NCBI RefSeq assembly: GCF_900143535.1
Contig: NZ_FRFA01000016.1
Span: forward strand, 1-64,000
DNA: 64,000 bases
Direction of reading: 5' to 3'
DNA from: Tateyamaria sp. Alg231-49
GTDB taxonomy: Bacteria; Pseudomonadota; Alphaproteobacteria; Rhodobacterales; Rhodobacteraceae
Below, piece after piece: positions 9,201 to 15,997 of this stretch (position 1 is the stretch's first letter; the number at the start of each line of letters is the position of its first letter). The notes under the pieces are model-generated. The model was not told the origin of the DNA, made no database searches, and saw only the letters and a program-made list of their open reading frames with translations. Made by a program: the position numbers and the translations under genes.

Positions 9201-10141
9201 CTCAATGTCGAGGCCTGAAAATGCGCCTCGCCCGGATCCGGGTCGACGATCGTCAACCCGCCGGAAACTGTCAGAACACGGTCCTCGGAGGTTGTTCCGG
9301 TGTCGGTTCCGGAGATCCTTGCAGCGTCGGGCTGTGGCAAAACATTGAACGGCATCTGAATCTGTGCCGAGTGACCGTTTGGATCCACGACGGTCGCCGT
9401 CAGATGCCCTGATCCAAACCAGTCGGTTGGGGGCGTCATGGTCAGGTTTTTCAGATCGGTGCCGGGACCGAGGATCCATGTACCGCCTGGGCCAGCATGT
9501 CCCAGGTTCATGATCGTTCCAGGCGGCAACCCAGCGATGGTCACGGTCGATCCGCCGGGTGTGTTGTTGCCATTAGTCACCGAAATTAGAACTGGAACCG
9601 GGCTACCTTCCTTACCGCCGGGGATGAGCCCGGCGATAGCAGGCCCGCTGGGCTGGTTGCTCGACACGATATGGCTCGGCAATTGTCCCGACGCGTGACC
9701 GCCGCTGCCCGGTGACACGTTCGGAATGATCGCGTACCCAACATTCTGACCTGTACCCATGCCGGGCAGGGCATGAGTGAAGCCGGGATGGCCGGCGCCC
9801 GAGCCGCGTGGATGGGCCTGGGGCAGTGGTGCAAGGCCGGACGAGGCCAACCAGTCGGAACCGGGTTCCGCCCCGGGACGACCCGGTTGGGAATGCAATT
9901 CGGAAAGCTCGGCACCCATGTGGCGTGCCAGGGCCGACGCCGAGACCATCAACTGCCGGTTGCCATAACCTCCGCTGTCTCGCGCTCTGCCATCCGGCGC
10001 GGCATGGGAGCCTTCGGTCTGAACCTCCGGAAGTTCACTCGTGTCGGACACAACCCAGGCAAAAACCTCTTCGGACAACTCGTCTCTTTGATCCGCAGTG
10101 GCGCGGGAGGTCTGGGGCTTTCTCGGGTTCTGATCGGACAT
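3293..10141 (-). CDS. Giant VCBS-repeat adhesin, type I secretion substrate
   Basis: A 2282-residue protein with no signal peptide. Residues 1 to about 280 are Gly/Pro/Ser-rich. Then come about seven VCBS-type units, each opening with a motif such as GTDTGTTSED, GGVDTGSVTED or GTDTGTATED and closing with DGTTHQIQITIHGTNDAP. They are interleaved with cadherin-like modules (LPGGTEDKPVQITAAQLLEH, FTPDPNYNGPVSLSYTVTDG). The C-terminal 250 residues are acidic and hold two related motifs, HYLDAVGASL and PYTEALGVD. No RTX nonapeptides are seen. Large Ca-binding-type repeat adhesins of this kind are exported by dedicated ABC/HlyD pairs, and such a set lies directly upstream. ATG at 10141 is chosen because GAGGAG precedes it. 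The stop codon uses the last base of the adjoining IS6 element, so the native C-terminus may be lost. Confidence 0.9.
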   Translation of the reverse strand: MSDQNPRKPQTSRATADQRDELSEEVFAWVVSDTSELPEVQTEGSHAAPDGRARDSGGYGNRQLMVSASALARHMGAELSELHSQPGRPGAEPGSDWLASSGLAPLPQAHPRGSGAGHPGFTHALPGMGTGQNVGYAIIPNVSPGSGGHASGQLPSHIVSSNQPSGPAIAGLIPGGKEGSPVPVLISVTNGNNTPGGSTVTIAGLPPGTIMNLGHAGPGGTWILGPGTDLKNLTMTPPTDWFGSGHLTATVVDPNGHSAQIQMPFNVLPQPDAARISGTDTGTTSEDRVLTVSGGLTIVDPDPGEAHFQASTLRGNFGRLQIDQSGHWTYTLDNTSPSVQALISRQTERETFTIHSVDGTSHQLVVNVMGTDDKATIAGTAVGAVTEDKLTSTGGKLDVTDPDAGQDQFVPQTGAAGAHGSFTVQPDGTWSYALDNGQPAVQALKTGDQITDTLTVSTIDGTTKQITVSINGTDDKATIGGVDTGDVTENTAGVDMSPDYAQPGLATLQRSVLYADGKLTILDPDAGEAEFDTVRPGINYHGTYGDLYLKANGEWHYYGDAGHLADAGARPTTRGTAIDQLGEGQTLTDTITVHSKDGTPHDIVITIHGSNDRPYCSAEVVLRPGTEDTRQTLTTTQLLANTVDVDANDAGKLSIENLHPDHGSIRDNGDGTFTFTPETDYSGTVHFTYDVKDAHGGVTHTGATTTLAAVGDAAVITGTDTGTATEDKNLKYGRIVVSGDLDVTDPDGAAQEHFQFSQFGEHAISDPFGGSLHISSAGMWSYVTDNSNAAIQQLAAGEVGHATYRVASADGTTHQIQITIHGTNDAPVLSAATASATEDGSRVTGQMSATDADTGDTQAYSLGQAAPAGFTLNGDGSWSFDPTDAAYQQLAAGATQQLTIPVTVTDKTGATDTENLVITVTGSNDGPAVSGPVTLPGGTEDKPVQITAAQLLEHATDIDTGDALSVTGLSASHGKISGDAAHGFTFTPDPNYNGPVSLSYTVTDGHGGTVTQTASLTLAAVGDAAVIGGVDTGSVTEDRISGMQWLQTSGRLTVTDPDSGEAVFVGAPMRVSYPTSLGGNSSLAIAPDGHWVYDGDNDNPRVQALKQGDTLVDTVIVQTKDGTTHQIQITIHGTNDAPVLSAATASATEDGSAVSGQMSATDVDSGDTQKFTLGQAAPAGFTLNGDGSWSFDPTDAAYQQLAAGATQQLTIPVTVTDKTGATDTENLVITVTGSNDGPAVSGPVTLPGGTEDKPVQITAAQLLEHATDIDTGDTLSVTGLSASHGSISGAAATGFTFTPDPNYNGPVALSYQVTDGHGGTVAQTAALTLAATGDAAVIGGVDTGSVTEGTAGQDMSPDYAQPGMAHLRMATLKVDGQLTIIDPDAGEAEFDGKGIGFNYQGQFGDLLLNPDGSWHYNADAGGLRFVGGRPTTRGTAIDQLGDGETLTDTITVHSKDGTPHDIVITIHGSNDRPYCSSEVVLRPGTEDTRQTLTSAQLLGNTVDVDANDAGKLAIANLHPDHGSILDNKDGTYTFTPEKDYNGTVHFTYDVKDAHGGVTHTGATTTLAAVGDAAVITGVGASLKEDVGVGTGVGDHGLLSAYGQFHVTDPDGAAESQFPNMGFQTYTGSLGGSLQVNPDGQYIYHLANTIVDHLKTGEEAKDSFVIHSVDGTTHPVDFTIAGTNDAPVVYRNLVTKFEGEKVFNGHIAAGDLDHDDSASLTFTSNAPVAGFHLNNNGSYSFDPSNAAYSHLNNGDHTIISIPITVTDSDGLNSTGSLRVQLLGRNDAPVLASASASATEDGNAVTGQMSATDVDGSSFAQQYSLGQTAPAGFTLNADGSWNFDPTDAAYQHLAAGATQQVTIPVTVTDKQGATDTESLVITVTGTNDGPAVQTGDLGATQPGAGKTLSAADLLAAVHATDVDTGDQLSISNVQVDPQYGSFHQSGSNWVFTPTTGASQTDVPVTISVTDGHSTSSTTATLDVTAAPTPPTATQVHGSGTTHLSGTLTGGTGGWSIDNGHGGALSLQGQYGTLTIDPKTGHFEYDYRAQSAVIKSGGGGMPSGHHTDTFHILQHGTHTSDADVQVNINVQSVHGNSGHHVDHTTLIGIDIVPTTPPQHDAPSNDEPIFEVTLDDDAQGPSAAGLGLTGEMDVSLATRADSADDPAGHDNRGFEPSNEHLGENPPPTHHIDPVNHYLDAVGASLHSDAPDQPQDAEQANPYTEALGVDADIPTDAPMLDPSMLDDPATATDLNSGSATSDEGIELPPDEPLVSLPEEDDPSANSG
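5440..5840 (-). repeat. Internal coding repeat B, copy 1
   Basis: This stretch of the adhesin gene is closely similar at DNA level to 8017-8417 (offset about 2577 bases). Both encode a module with ITIHGSNDRPYCSSEVVLRP or its close variant, followed by the DVDANDAGKL segment. Recombination between the copies would keep the reading frame and change the repeat number. Confidence 0.7.
6190..6640 (-). repeat. Internal coding repeat A, copy 1
   Basis: Nearly identical at DNA level to 7122-7572, offset 932 bases. It encodes the module with GGTEDKPVQITAAQLLEHAT and TENLVITVTGSNDGPAVSGP. The identity is highest from about 6350 to 6580. Confidence 0.75.
7122..7572 (-). repeat. Internal coding repeat A, copy 2
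   Basis: Partner of 6190-6640. Long stretches appear base-identical, which for a coding repeat suggests recent duplication or gene conversion. Confidence 0.75.
8017..8417 (-). repeat. Internal coding repeat B, copy 2
   Basis: Partner of 5440-5840. The protein sequence is almost the same while third-codon positions differ more than in repeat A, so this duplication looks older. Confidence 0.65.
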
Positions 10142-10152
10142 CACGTCTCTCC

Positions 10153-11454
10153 TCACCGCTCGGTCAACGCTAGGTCGAGATTGGTGTAGATGGGTTTCCA
10201 GACATATTGGAACACGGTCTTAGCGCCGGTCTTGATATCGGCCTCGCCGGTCATTCCGGCGATCAATGTGAGGCCGTCCTCGGCATCGCGGAAATGGTCG
10301 CTGTCCAGCTGCACAAGGACTTCGTAGAACGCTGTACCACGCTCATCGACTGCTGTTGTCGGCGAAACTTCCTCGACGGTGCCCGGCAATGCGCCGAAAC
10401 GGCTGTAATCGAAGCTGTCGATTTTCAACCGAACGGGTTGCCCCACCGAGACGAAGCCGACATCGCGCGGCGACAAGCGACCGCTGAAACGATAGCCGCC
10501 GTCGGCGGGAACGATGGTGACGACCATGCCGCCGGGATCAATGACATCGCCGATCGTGTCGTCGGGGATGGACTGAATCACTCCGGCAATGGGTGACCGG
10601 ATCTCCGTCTCCGCGACACGGCTCTCCAGGCCCGCTGCTTCGGCCTGCAAGGCGCGCCTCTGGGAATCTGCTTCTGCAATCCGGCTTCTCGCCTTGGCAA
10701 ACTCGTCCAGTTCGACCTTGGTCAGCGACGCCTGAAGCTCGGCCACCTCAGCCTCGGCGATGGTTCGACGGCCGGCGAGTTGGGCAAGGTCAAAACGATA
10801 CTGTGCCTCCTGCTCTCGCAGTTCCGCGAGCTTCGCACGTGCGCTCAGGCCGCGATTCATCAGGTCCTCTTGAACGGCGCGCTCCTCCTCGGCGACGGCG
10901 ATCTGTTGAATGAGCTGGGGGCGTTCCTCATCAATGGCTGCGATCTCGGCACGCTTTTCCTCGATCTGCGACCCGATCACCGAGCGTTCGGCGCGGATGA
11001 AGGCACGCGTTGCCGCAAGCGCAGCCGTTTCGCGTTCCACGAGATCGTTGAAGTCCTCGGCATGGGCCGAGAAATCCGGCTCCCGCCCCTCCGCAAGCGC
11101 GAGGAGGCGTTCGATCTCAAGGGACAGTCCTGCAATGCGCGCTTCGGCGGCCCGAAGCGCCGATTGCGCTTCCGCCTGATCCAACACAGCCACGATTTGG
11201 TCCGCTTCCACCACTTGACCGCGCGTGACCAGCAATTCGGCCAACTGGCCGCCATGCCGGCTTTCGACCCGCTTCACCTGGGCGATGGGTTCAACTTCCC
11301 CACGCGCCTTGGATATCTCGTCGACAGGCGTGTAGACCATCCAGATCACCAACGCGGTTAGGCCGAGCAGAACGACGATTGCCGCCCGGCGCGTCCAGAC
11401 GAAGGTCGACGTGTCGTACAGGTCGAAAGGTTGATCTCCGCGATTTTCACCCAT
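10153..11454 (-). CDS. HlyD-family type I secretion adaptor
   Basis: A 433-residue periplasmic adaptor (membrane fusion protein). It has a short cytosolic N-terminus, one membrane helix (AAIVVLLGLTALVIWMVY, about residues 25-42), then a biotinyl/lipoyl-type half motif (RVESRHGGQLAELLVTRGQV). A long Ala/Glu/Arg-rich coiled coil follows (about 90-270), then the second half motif and a beta-barrel part (GVIQSIPDDTIGDVIDPGGM). It should link the ABC exporter in the inner membrane to a TolC-like outer-membrane channel, whose gene is not in this window. Its start overlaps the stop of the upstream ABC gene, and its stop is 11 bases before the adhesin ATG, so the four genes form one operon. Confidence 0.93.
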   Translation of the reverse strand: MGENRGDQPFDLYDTSTFVWTRRAAIVVLLGLTALVIWMVYTPVDEISKARGEVEPIAQVKRVESRHGGQLAELLVTRGQVVEADQIVAVLDQAEAQSALRAAEARIAGLSLEIERLLALAEGREPDFSAHAEDFNDLVERETAALAATRAFIRAERSVIGSQIEEKRAEIAAIDEERPQLIQQIAVAEEERAVQEDLMNRGLSARAKLAELREQEAQYRFDLAQLAGRRTIAEAEVAELQASLTKVELDEFAKARSRIAEADSQRRALQAEAAGLESRVAETEIRSPIAGVIQSIPDDTIGDVIDPGGMVVTIVPADGGYRFSGRLSPRDVGFVSVGQPVRLKIDSFDYSRFGALPGTVEEVSPTTAVDERGTAFYEVLVQLDSDHFRDAEDGLTLIAGMTGEADIKTGAKTVFQYVWKPIYTNLDLALTER

Positions 11455-13387
11455 CTCTCTTCTCCTCCGTCAAAGCTTCTGCCTCTGGCTTTTCTGTCTG
11501 AACAGGTCCGCAATAGACGACATTTCCGGCGTCCAGTACGATGGCGATATCGGCGTGCGCCGCGAGTTCCGTGTCGTGGGTCGCAAGGAAGATAGTAGCC
11601 TTGCCTCGCGTTTCGTCGATGAACTTCCCGATCTCGTTCAAGGCATCTTTGCCATTCGCGGGTAGCGGATCGTCGAGAACGAAGAACCTGCTGTCAAGTT
11701 CCGTGATCGCGGACCAGGCTGCGCGTTCCACCTTGGCTTCCGCGGAAAACCCGACGCCGGGCCTTGTTCTGCCTTGCTCCAGCCAAACGCTTTTGTCGCC
11801 ACCGACATAAGCGCAGCGAGCATCGATCTCGTCGGGATCGTACTGGGACATCTGGCGCCCGTTCAGAGTCAGATGCCCAGTTTGTGGGCGGAGATGCCCG
11901 GCGACGAGCTGTAGCAAAGTGGACTTGCCCGACCCGTTCGGCCCCATGATGACGACGACGCCGCCGGGGGCCACATCGAATGTAACGCCGGTGAGGGCGG
12001 GCGGCTGACCGGCTTCATGACGGTAGAACAGACCCTGTGCGGCCACGGCGGGAGCTTCGGGTTCGAGTGCGATCTGGAGATGGGATTCCTGGCCTACCGT
12101 GGGCGCCCGGAGCTGGGTCTCAAGAGAGGTCCAGCCGTTGCGGATTGCCTTTAGGCGCGGGATCGCTAGGAACAGCGATTGCGCCGGGCCGGTGATGCGC
12201 CAGGTGAGCAACATGGTCCCGATCAGCGTGCCGGGCGACAAGTGGCCTTTCAGCGCGAGGTCGATCCCGACGACCAGGGTCACGAGCGCAGTGCCGGATC
12301 CGAGCGTCGTTGCGATTGCCGACTGCGACCCGGTTCGGGTCATGGATCGGTGTGTGTCGCGCGCGCTCGAGCGCAAGGTAGCGTCGAACCGTTGAAGCCA
12401 TTTCTCGCCTAGCCCGGCGCGCTGAATGGCGCCGTTGGCATCGACCAGTTCCCCGATCATCTGCGTGCGTCGCTGGGACTGGCGGACGGCAAACGGGTCC
12501 CTGCCGCCGGTTCCGGCGTTTATCAACAAGCCGAAGCCGAAAAACAGCACGAGGTAGATCGCGGGAATGATCGCCATGCCCCCGCCGACGATCACCAGGG
12601 CGGCAAAGGTCAGCAGGATAAATGGCGCATCATAGATCGCTGCAATATTAGGGGAGGCGAACAGGTCGGCGGCACGCTCGCCCTGCCGCACCTTCGCGAC
12701 AATCGTACTTCCAGAGTTCCCCGCAACGTTTGAAGCCGGCGAACGGAGTGCCTTGCCGGCCAACAATGTCGAGATCTGCCCCGAAAGCGAGGCGTATTCC
12801 GTGGAAGCAAGTCCGGACCGAACACGCCGCATTGCCAGCATCGTGACTAGAACGATCACTGCGCCTGACAACAGGGCCGGAAGCGAATGGGCGGCGCCGC
12901 CCCCCAAAACCTTGTCATACACGGCCATGGTGAAGAAAGGCACCGCCAGCGCGCAGAGGTTGATGACCAGGGATTGCCATGCGACATGCACGAATGCGCC
13001 TCGCGCGCGGGACGAGATATTGGCGTAGGTGACCTTGGATGCTTCGGTTTCGGGAAGCATGCGCAGATAGAGGAGCGGCCCCGCCGGCAGGTGGAGTAGC
13101 CCTGTCTCGTCGTTCTCCGGGAACGCAACGAGATCGCCGTCCCGCCTTGCGACGCCTATCCAGTTGGTGCCGTCTTTCGCAATCAGGGCGCCATCATGAC
13201 CGTCTCTCCAGGATGCAGGTATGCCCTTATGTATGGACGCGTGCACCCCGATCAGGTTGCTGGCGCGTGCCATGTCGGACAGCGATGATGAGAACCCCCC
13301 GAATGCCGCCTCTACGGCCTTATCGGAGTGGCGCCCGTCGAGATATTTTAGAACGGATTCGAGGAAGCCGGCGGCATCAGACATCAT
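11447..13387 (-). CDS. Type I secretion ABC half-exporter with intact Walker A but no signature motif
   Basis: 646 residues. Residues 1 to about 130 look like a C39-like (non-proteolytic) N-terminal domain as in LapB/LssB-type exporters. Several membrane helices follow (about 150-420), then a nucleotide-binding domain. Walker A is canonical (GPNGSGKST, about 481-489), Walker B is FFVLDDP (about 566-572, Asp in place of the usual catalytic Glu), and the H-loop is LATHDTE (about 604). The Q-loop Gln is missing and the helical subdomain that should carry LSGGQ is shortened to an unrelated stretch. Its partner encoded upstream lacks Walker A but keeps a signature-like motif, so the two probably work as a heterodimer. 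ATG at 13387 overlaps the upstream stop as ATGA. Confidence 0.88.
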   Translation of the reverse strand: MMSDAAGFLESVLKYLDGRHSDKAVEAAFGGFSSSLSDMARASNLIGVHASIHKGIPASWRDGHDGALIAKDGTNWIGVARRDGDLVAFPENDETGLLHLPAGPLLYLRMLPETEASKVTYANISSRARGAFVHVAWQSLVINLCALAVPFFTMAVYDKVLGGGAAHSLPALLSGAVIVLVTMLAMRRVRSGLASTEYASLSGQISTLLAGKALRSPASNVAGNSGSTIVAKVRQGERAADLFASPNIAAIYDAPFILLTFAALVIVGGGMAIIPAIYLVLFFGFGLLINAGTGGRDPFAVRQSQRRTQMIGELVDANGAIQRAGLGEKWLQRFDATLRSSARDTHRSMTRTGSQSAIATTLGSGTALVTLVVGIDLALKGHLSPGTLIGTMLLTWRITGPAQSLFLAIPRLKAIRNGWTSLETQLRAPTVGQESHLQIALEPEAPAVAAQGLFYRHEAGQPPALTGVTFDVAPGGVVVIMGPNGSGKSTLLQLVAGHLRPQTGHLTLNGRQMSQYDPDEIDARCAYVGGDKSVWLEQGRTRPGVGFSAEAKVERAAWSAITELDSRFFVLDDPLPANGKDALNEIGKFIDETRGKATIFLATHDTELAAHADIAIVLDAGNVVYCGPVQTEKPEAEALTEEKRDG

Positions 13388-14910
13388 TCGACCCCCTCGA
13401 TCCAATTACTTGGGTTTTCGAGACGCGCGGCATCTTTCAGGCCGTCGCGGAGATCCTCCGACGACGTCTGCACAAGGATCTTAACTTCGTCCGAGTGGGA
13501 CAGAAGGAACCCCGATAGCTTCTTCACGGCATCGACATCGAGGGACGCTTCAGGCGCTTCGAGAATGACCAACCCCGGCCTGCCCGTGAATGCTTGGACG
13601 ATAGCGGCGCGCTTGGCACCGCCATCCGGCAGAGGTCTGCCGGAAGATGCAAGCTCCGTGTCGTACCCGTGGGGAAGCCGGCAAACTAGGCTGTCCAGAC
13701 CGATCTCGCGCGACAGGGTCAGCGCTTTGGGCTCGAGTTTCTTATCCAGACGGGACAGGCAATTCATCAGTCGACCTGTCAAAAGCCGTGGTCGGGCAGA
13801 CACGATCCGAACCGCTTCCGGATCCGGCATGTCGCGGGGCAACTGATTGACTATGGCTTCAAGCTTTTCGGACGCTGTCTGATGTGAAGATGCTTCCAGC
13901 ACCCAAATGCCCCCGCCAGTCGAATTCAGGTACTCAGTCGTCCGGTGTGACGGCTGACGGACGCTCTCTCCACTGGATTCAAGGATCGCCGTCGATTTCT
14001 TCGCCGCAACGGCCGCGGGCTGGGCACGCAGGCCCGTCGCCGCAACGCCGACAAGCTGGGATGCCGCCCGGGAGCCCAGCAACGTGCAGGCTGCAAGGCC
14101 GCCAGTCGTCATCTGTCCTGCGAGCACCTCTCCGGCGCCCAACCAGACAACACCGACGGTCGAGATCAGCGCGCCACTCTGCAAAAGGTCCAACTGGAAG
14201 CTGCTGATGTTCTGCGTCGTTCTGTTTGCCTTTGACTGAGCGCTGCGACTGTGGGTCAAACGGGCAAATGCAGAGCCGAGACTGGCCAGGGTCGTAGTGT
14301 TCGAGGATGTGTTCGCTAGCGCGGTGACACCCGCCTCGTACCGCGCGCCCGCTAGCAGTTCCTGCTCTAGGGCGGATCGATTCCGCGACGCGACCACGAG
14401 GAATGCGATCACTGAGACGGCAGCGACCAGTAAGGGCGCGGCGACAACGATTCCGCCGAGATACGCAATGAGTGCAAGGAAGATGATTGAGAAAGGCGCA
14501 TCGAACCGGGCCAGCATCGTTTGACCGACATTCACATCCCGCGCCTTTGCGGGCGCGGCGGCGAGGAGAAGTGCGTCCTCGCGGCTGTGATAACCTTTAA
14601 GCAGTTGTCGGGCGGTTCGAGACCAAAGCCTGTACTCTTCCAGTGCCGACCACCGCGCAAAGATGCCAGACCTGACGTATCGGAGCAATCCTGAAAACAC
14701 CAACGCGACGACAACCGCCGAGAATATGACGATGGCCGACCCGGTCGACTGGTTCGGCAAAATCCTGTCGTAGACTTGAAGGAGAGCCAGAGGAAGCGCC
14801 AACGTCAGCGCGTTGATTCCCACGGAGAGAAAACCCACAAGAACGCGCGACCCCGGCTCTGAATCTTGAGCGCGACTAAAATGCTCATGTTTTGGTGCGA
14901 CAGTATCCAT
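13384..14910 (-). CDS. Degenerate ABC half-exporter, putative partner subunit
   Basis: 508 residues with an exporter-type membrane domain (about 30-310; SRVLVGFLSVGINALTLALP, VYDRILPNQS) followed by a degenerate ATPase domain. The Walker A position reads EASSHQTAS (no P-loop Lys), the Q-loop Gln is Ala (SARPRLLTG), Walker B is VILEAPEASLD, and the H-loop His is lost. The helical subdomain is recognisable (LVCRLPHGYDTELASSGRPL) and is followed by PDGGAKRAAIVQAF where LSGGQRQRIALARA is expected. It cannot hydrolyse ATP alone by known rules, but it could supply the signature half of a composite site. The first gene of the operon: ATG at 14910 preferred, GTG at 14940 possible. The start lies about 80 bases from IS6 copy 2. 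Confidence 0.85.
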   Translation of the reverse strand: MDTVAPKHEHFSRAQDSEPGSRVLVGFLSVGINALTLALPLALLQVYDRILPNQSTGSAIVIFSAVVVALVFSGLLRYVRSGIFARWSALEEYRLWSRTARQLLKGYHSREDALLLAAAPAKARDVNVGQTMLARFDAPFSIIFLALIAYLGGIVVAAPLLVAAVSVIAFLVVASRNRSALEQELLAGARYEAGVTALANTSSNTTTLASLGSAFARLTHSRSAQSKANRTTQNISSFQLDLLQSGALISTVGVVWLGAGEVLAGQMTTGGLAACTLLGSRAASQLVGVAATGLRAQPAAVAAKKSTAILESSGESVRQPSHRTTEYLNSTGGGIWVLEASSHQTASEKLEAIVNQLPRDMPDPEAVRIVSARPRLLTGRLMNCLSRLDKKLEPKALTLSREIGLDSLVCRLPHGYDTELASSGRPLPDGGAKRAAIVQAFTGRPGLVILEAPEASLDVDAVKKLSGFLLSHSDEVKILVQTSSEDLRDGLKDAARLENPSNWIEGVE

Positions 14911-14989
14911 TCGATTCTTTCGTCTGACCTGAGCGAACACATATATTAAGTTGAAAGACTAAGTTCCAACAAGGCGAAATCAAACCGAG

Positions 14990-15808
14990 AGGTTTTGTCA
15001 GAAAGATTTCGGTTGAGGCGGGCAGGGCGGTTTTGTAGCTTCGTGGGATGACAAAACCCAACCCATTTCGCTACTTCAAAACCAGCCCTTAGATCATCCG
15101 CCTGGCGGTGATGCTGTATGTCCGGTTCCCGCTCTCACTCCGCAACGTCGAAGATCTTCTGCACGAACGTGGCATCGACGTCAGCCACGAAACAGTTCGG
15201 TTCTGGTGGAACAGATTTGGCCCGATGTTCGCGGCTGAGATCCGAAGAAACCGTGTCAGTCGGATGCGATCTTATTCGATCTGGCAGTGGCATTTGGACG
15301 AGGTGTTTGTGAAGATCAACGGTGAGACGCATTACCTTTGGCGGGCCGTTGATCACGAAGGTGAAGTGCTGGAATCCTACGTTACGAAGCGGCGAGATCG
15401 TAAAGCAGCGTTGAAATTCCTCAGGAAATCAATGAAGCGCTATGGCCAGCCTGAAATCATCGTTACGGACAAACTCCGATCCTACGGCGCTGCGATGAAG
15501 GACATAGGTAACGTAACCAAACAGGAAACGGGCCGCTGGGTGAACAATAGGGCGGAGAATTCTCACCTGCCTTTTCGACGACGAGAACGCGCCATGCTCC
15601 GCTTTAGGCAAATGCGATGTTTACAGAAGTTCGCCGCAGTCCATTCTTCGGTCCACAACCACTTCAACCAGGAGCGCCACCTCTACTCACGAGACAATTT
15701 CAAACTAAACCGAAGCGCCGCTCTCTCCGAGTGGCGTCAGCTTTGTTCCGGATAAGTTCACGCGTTCTGCGGTAAACTGAGACTGGTTCGAATTGGTCTT
15801 ACGCACCC
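14990..15808 (+). mobile_element. IS6-family insertion sequence, copy 2
   Basis: About 819 bases in the same orientation as copy 1. The left end contains TTGTCAGAAAGATT and the right end, reverse-complemented, begins GGGTGCGTAAGACC, so its inverted repeats are more diverged than in copy 1. The two copies are clearly homologous along their length but not identical, so they were not produced by one very recent transposition. The flanking bases show no target duplication. Confidence 0.8.
15048..15755 (+). pseudogene. IS6-family transposase with an early in-frame stop
   Basis: The frame starts MTKPNPFRYFKTSP at 15048 and meets TAG at 15090-15092 (codon 15), where copy 1 has GAG (Glu). After the stop, the rest of the protein is open to 15755 and keeps all three catalytic residues (WHLDEVFVKI, VTDKLRSYG, NNRAENSH). 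Translation could restart at GTG 15108, losing about 20 N-terminal residues, so partial function is possible. Copy 1 has the opposite defect: full length with an altered catalytic Asp. Confidence 0.8.
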
Positions 15809-15997
15809 ATTCTGGCCCTTATCCGCCTCGACCCAGATCTCTTCGGATGCGTGACCGCTCAGGGTGATGCCGATGATGCAGAGACCGGACGCCAGCCGGC
15901 GCCGGTCGACTTTGAAATCCTGCGGGATTTTCTCTCACAGTCCCATGAAGATGGCGACGACTCCAGCCCCAGTCATAAGGAGAAACAACATGACTAA
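15809..15997 (+). pseudogene. 5'-truncated ORF upstream of the terminase gene
   Basis: An open frame enters directly from IS6 copy 2 and ends at TAA 15995-15997. It encodes about 62 acidic residues including LIRLDPDLFGCVTAQG and PVDFEILRDFLSQS, without its own start. The stop overlaps the ATG of the terminase gene (ATGACTAA), as in translationally coupled phage genes. It probably is the C-terminus of a phage gene (a small terminase subunit is one option) cut by the IS. The product is not recognised. Confidence 0.45.

Noticed and set aside
9990-10030. HAAPDG near residue 43-48 of the adhesin as a LapG-type cleavage site
   Set aside because: It does not match the usual TAAG/PAAG pattern, and no lapD or lapG gene is present in the window.
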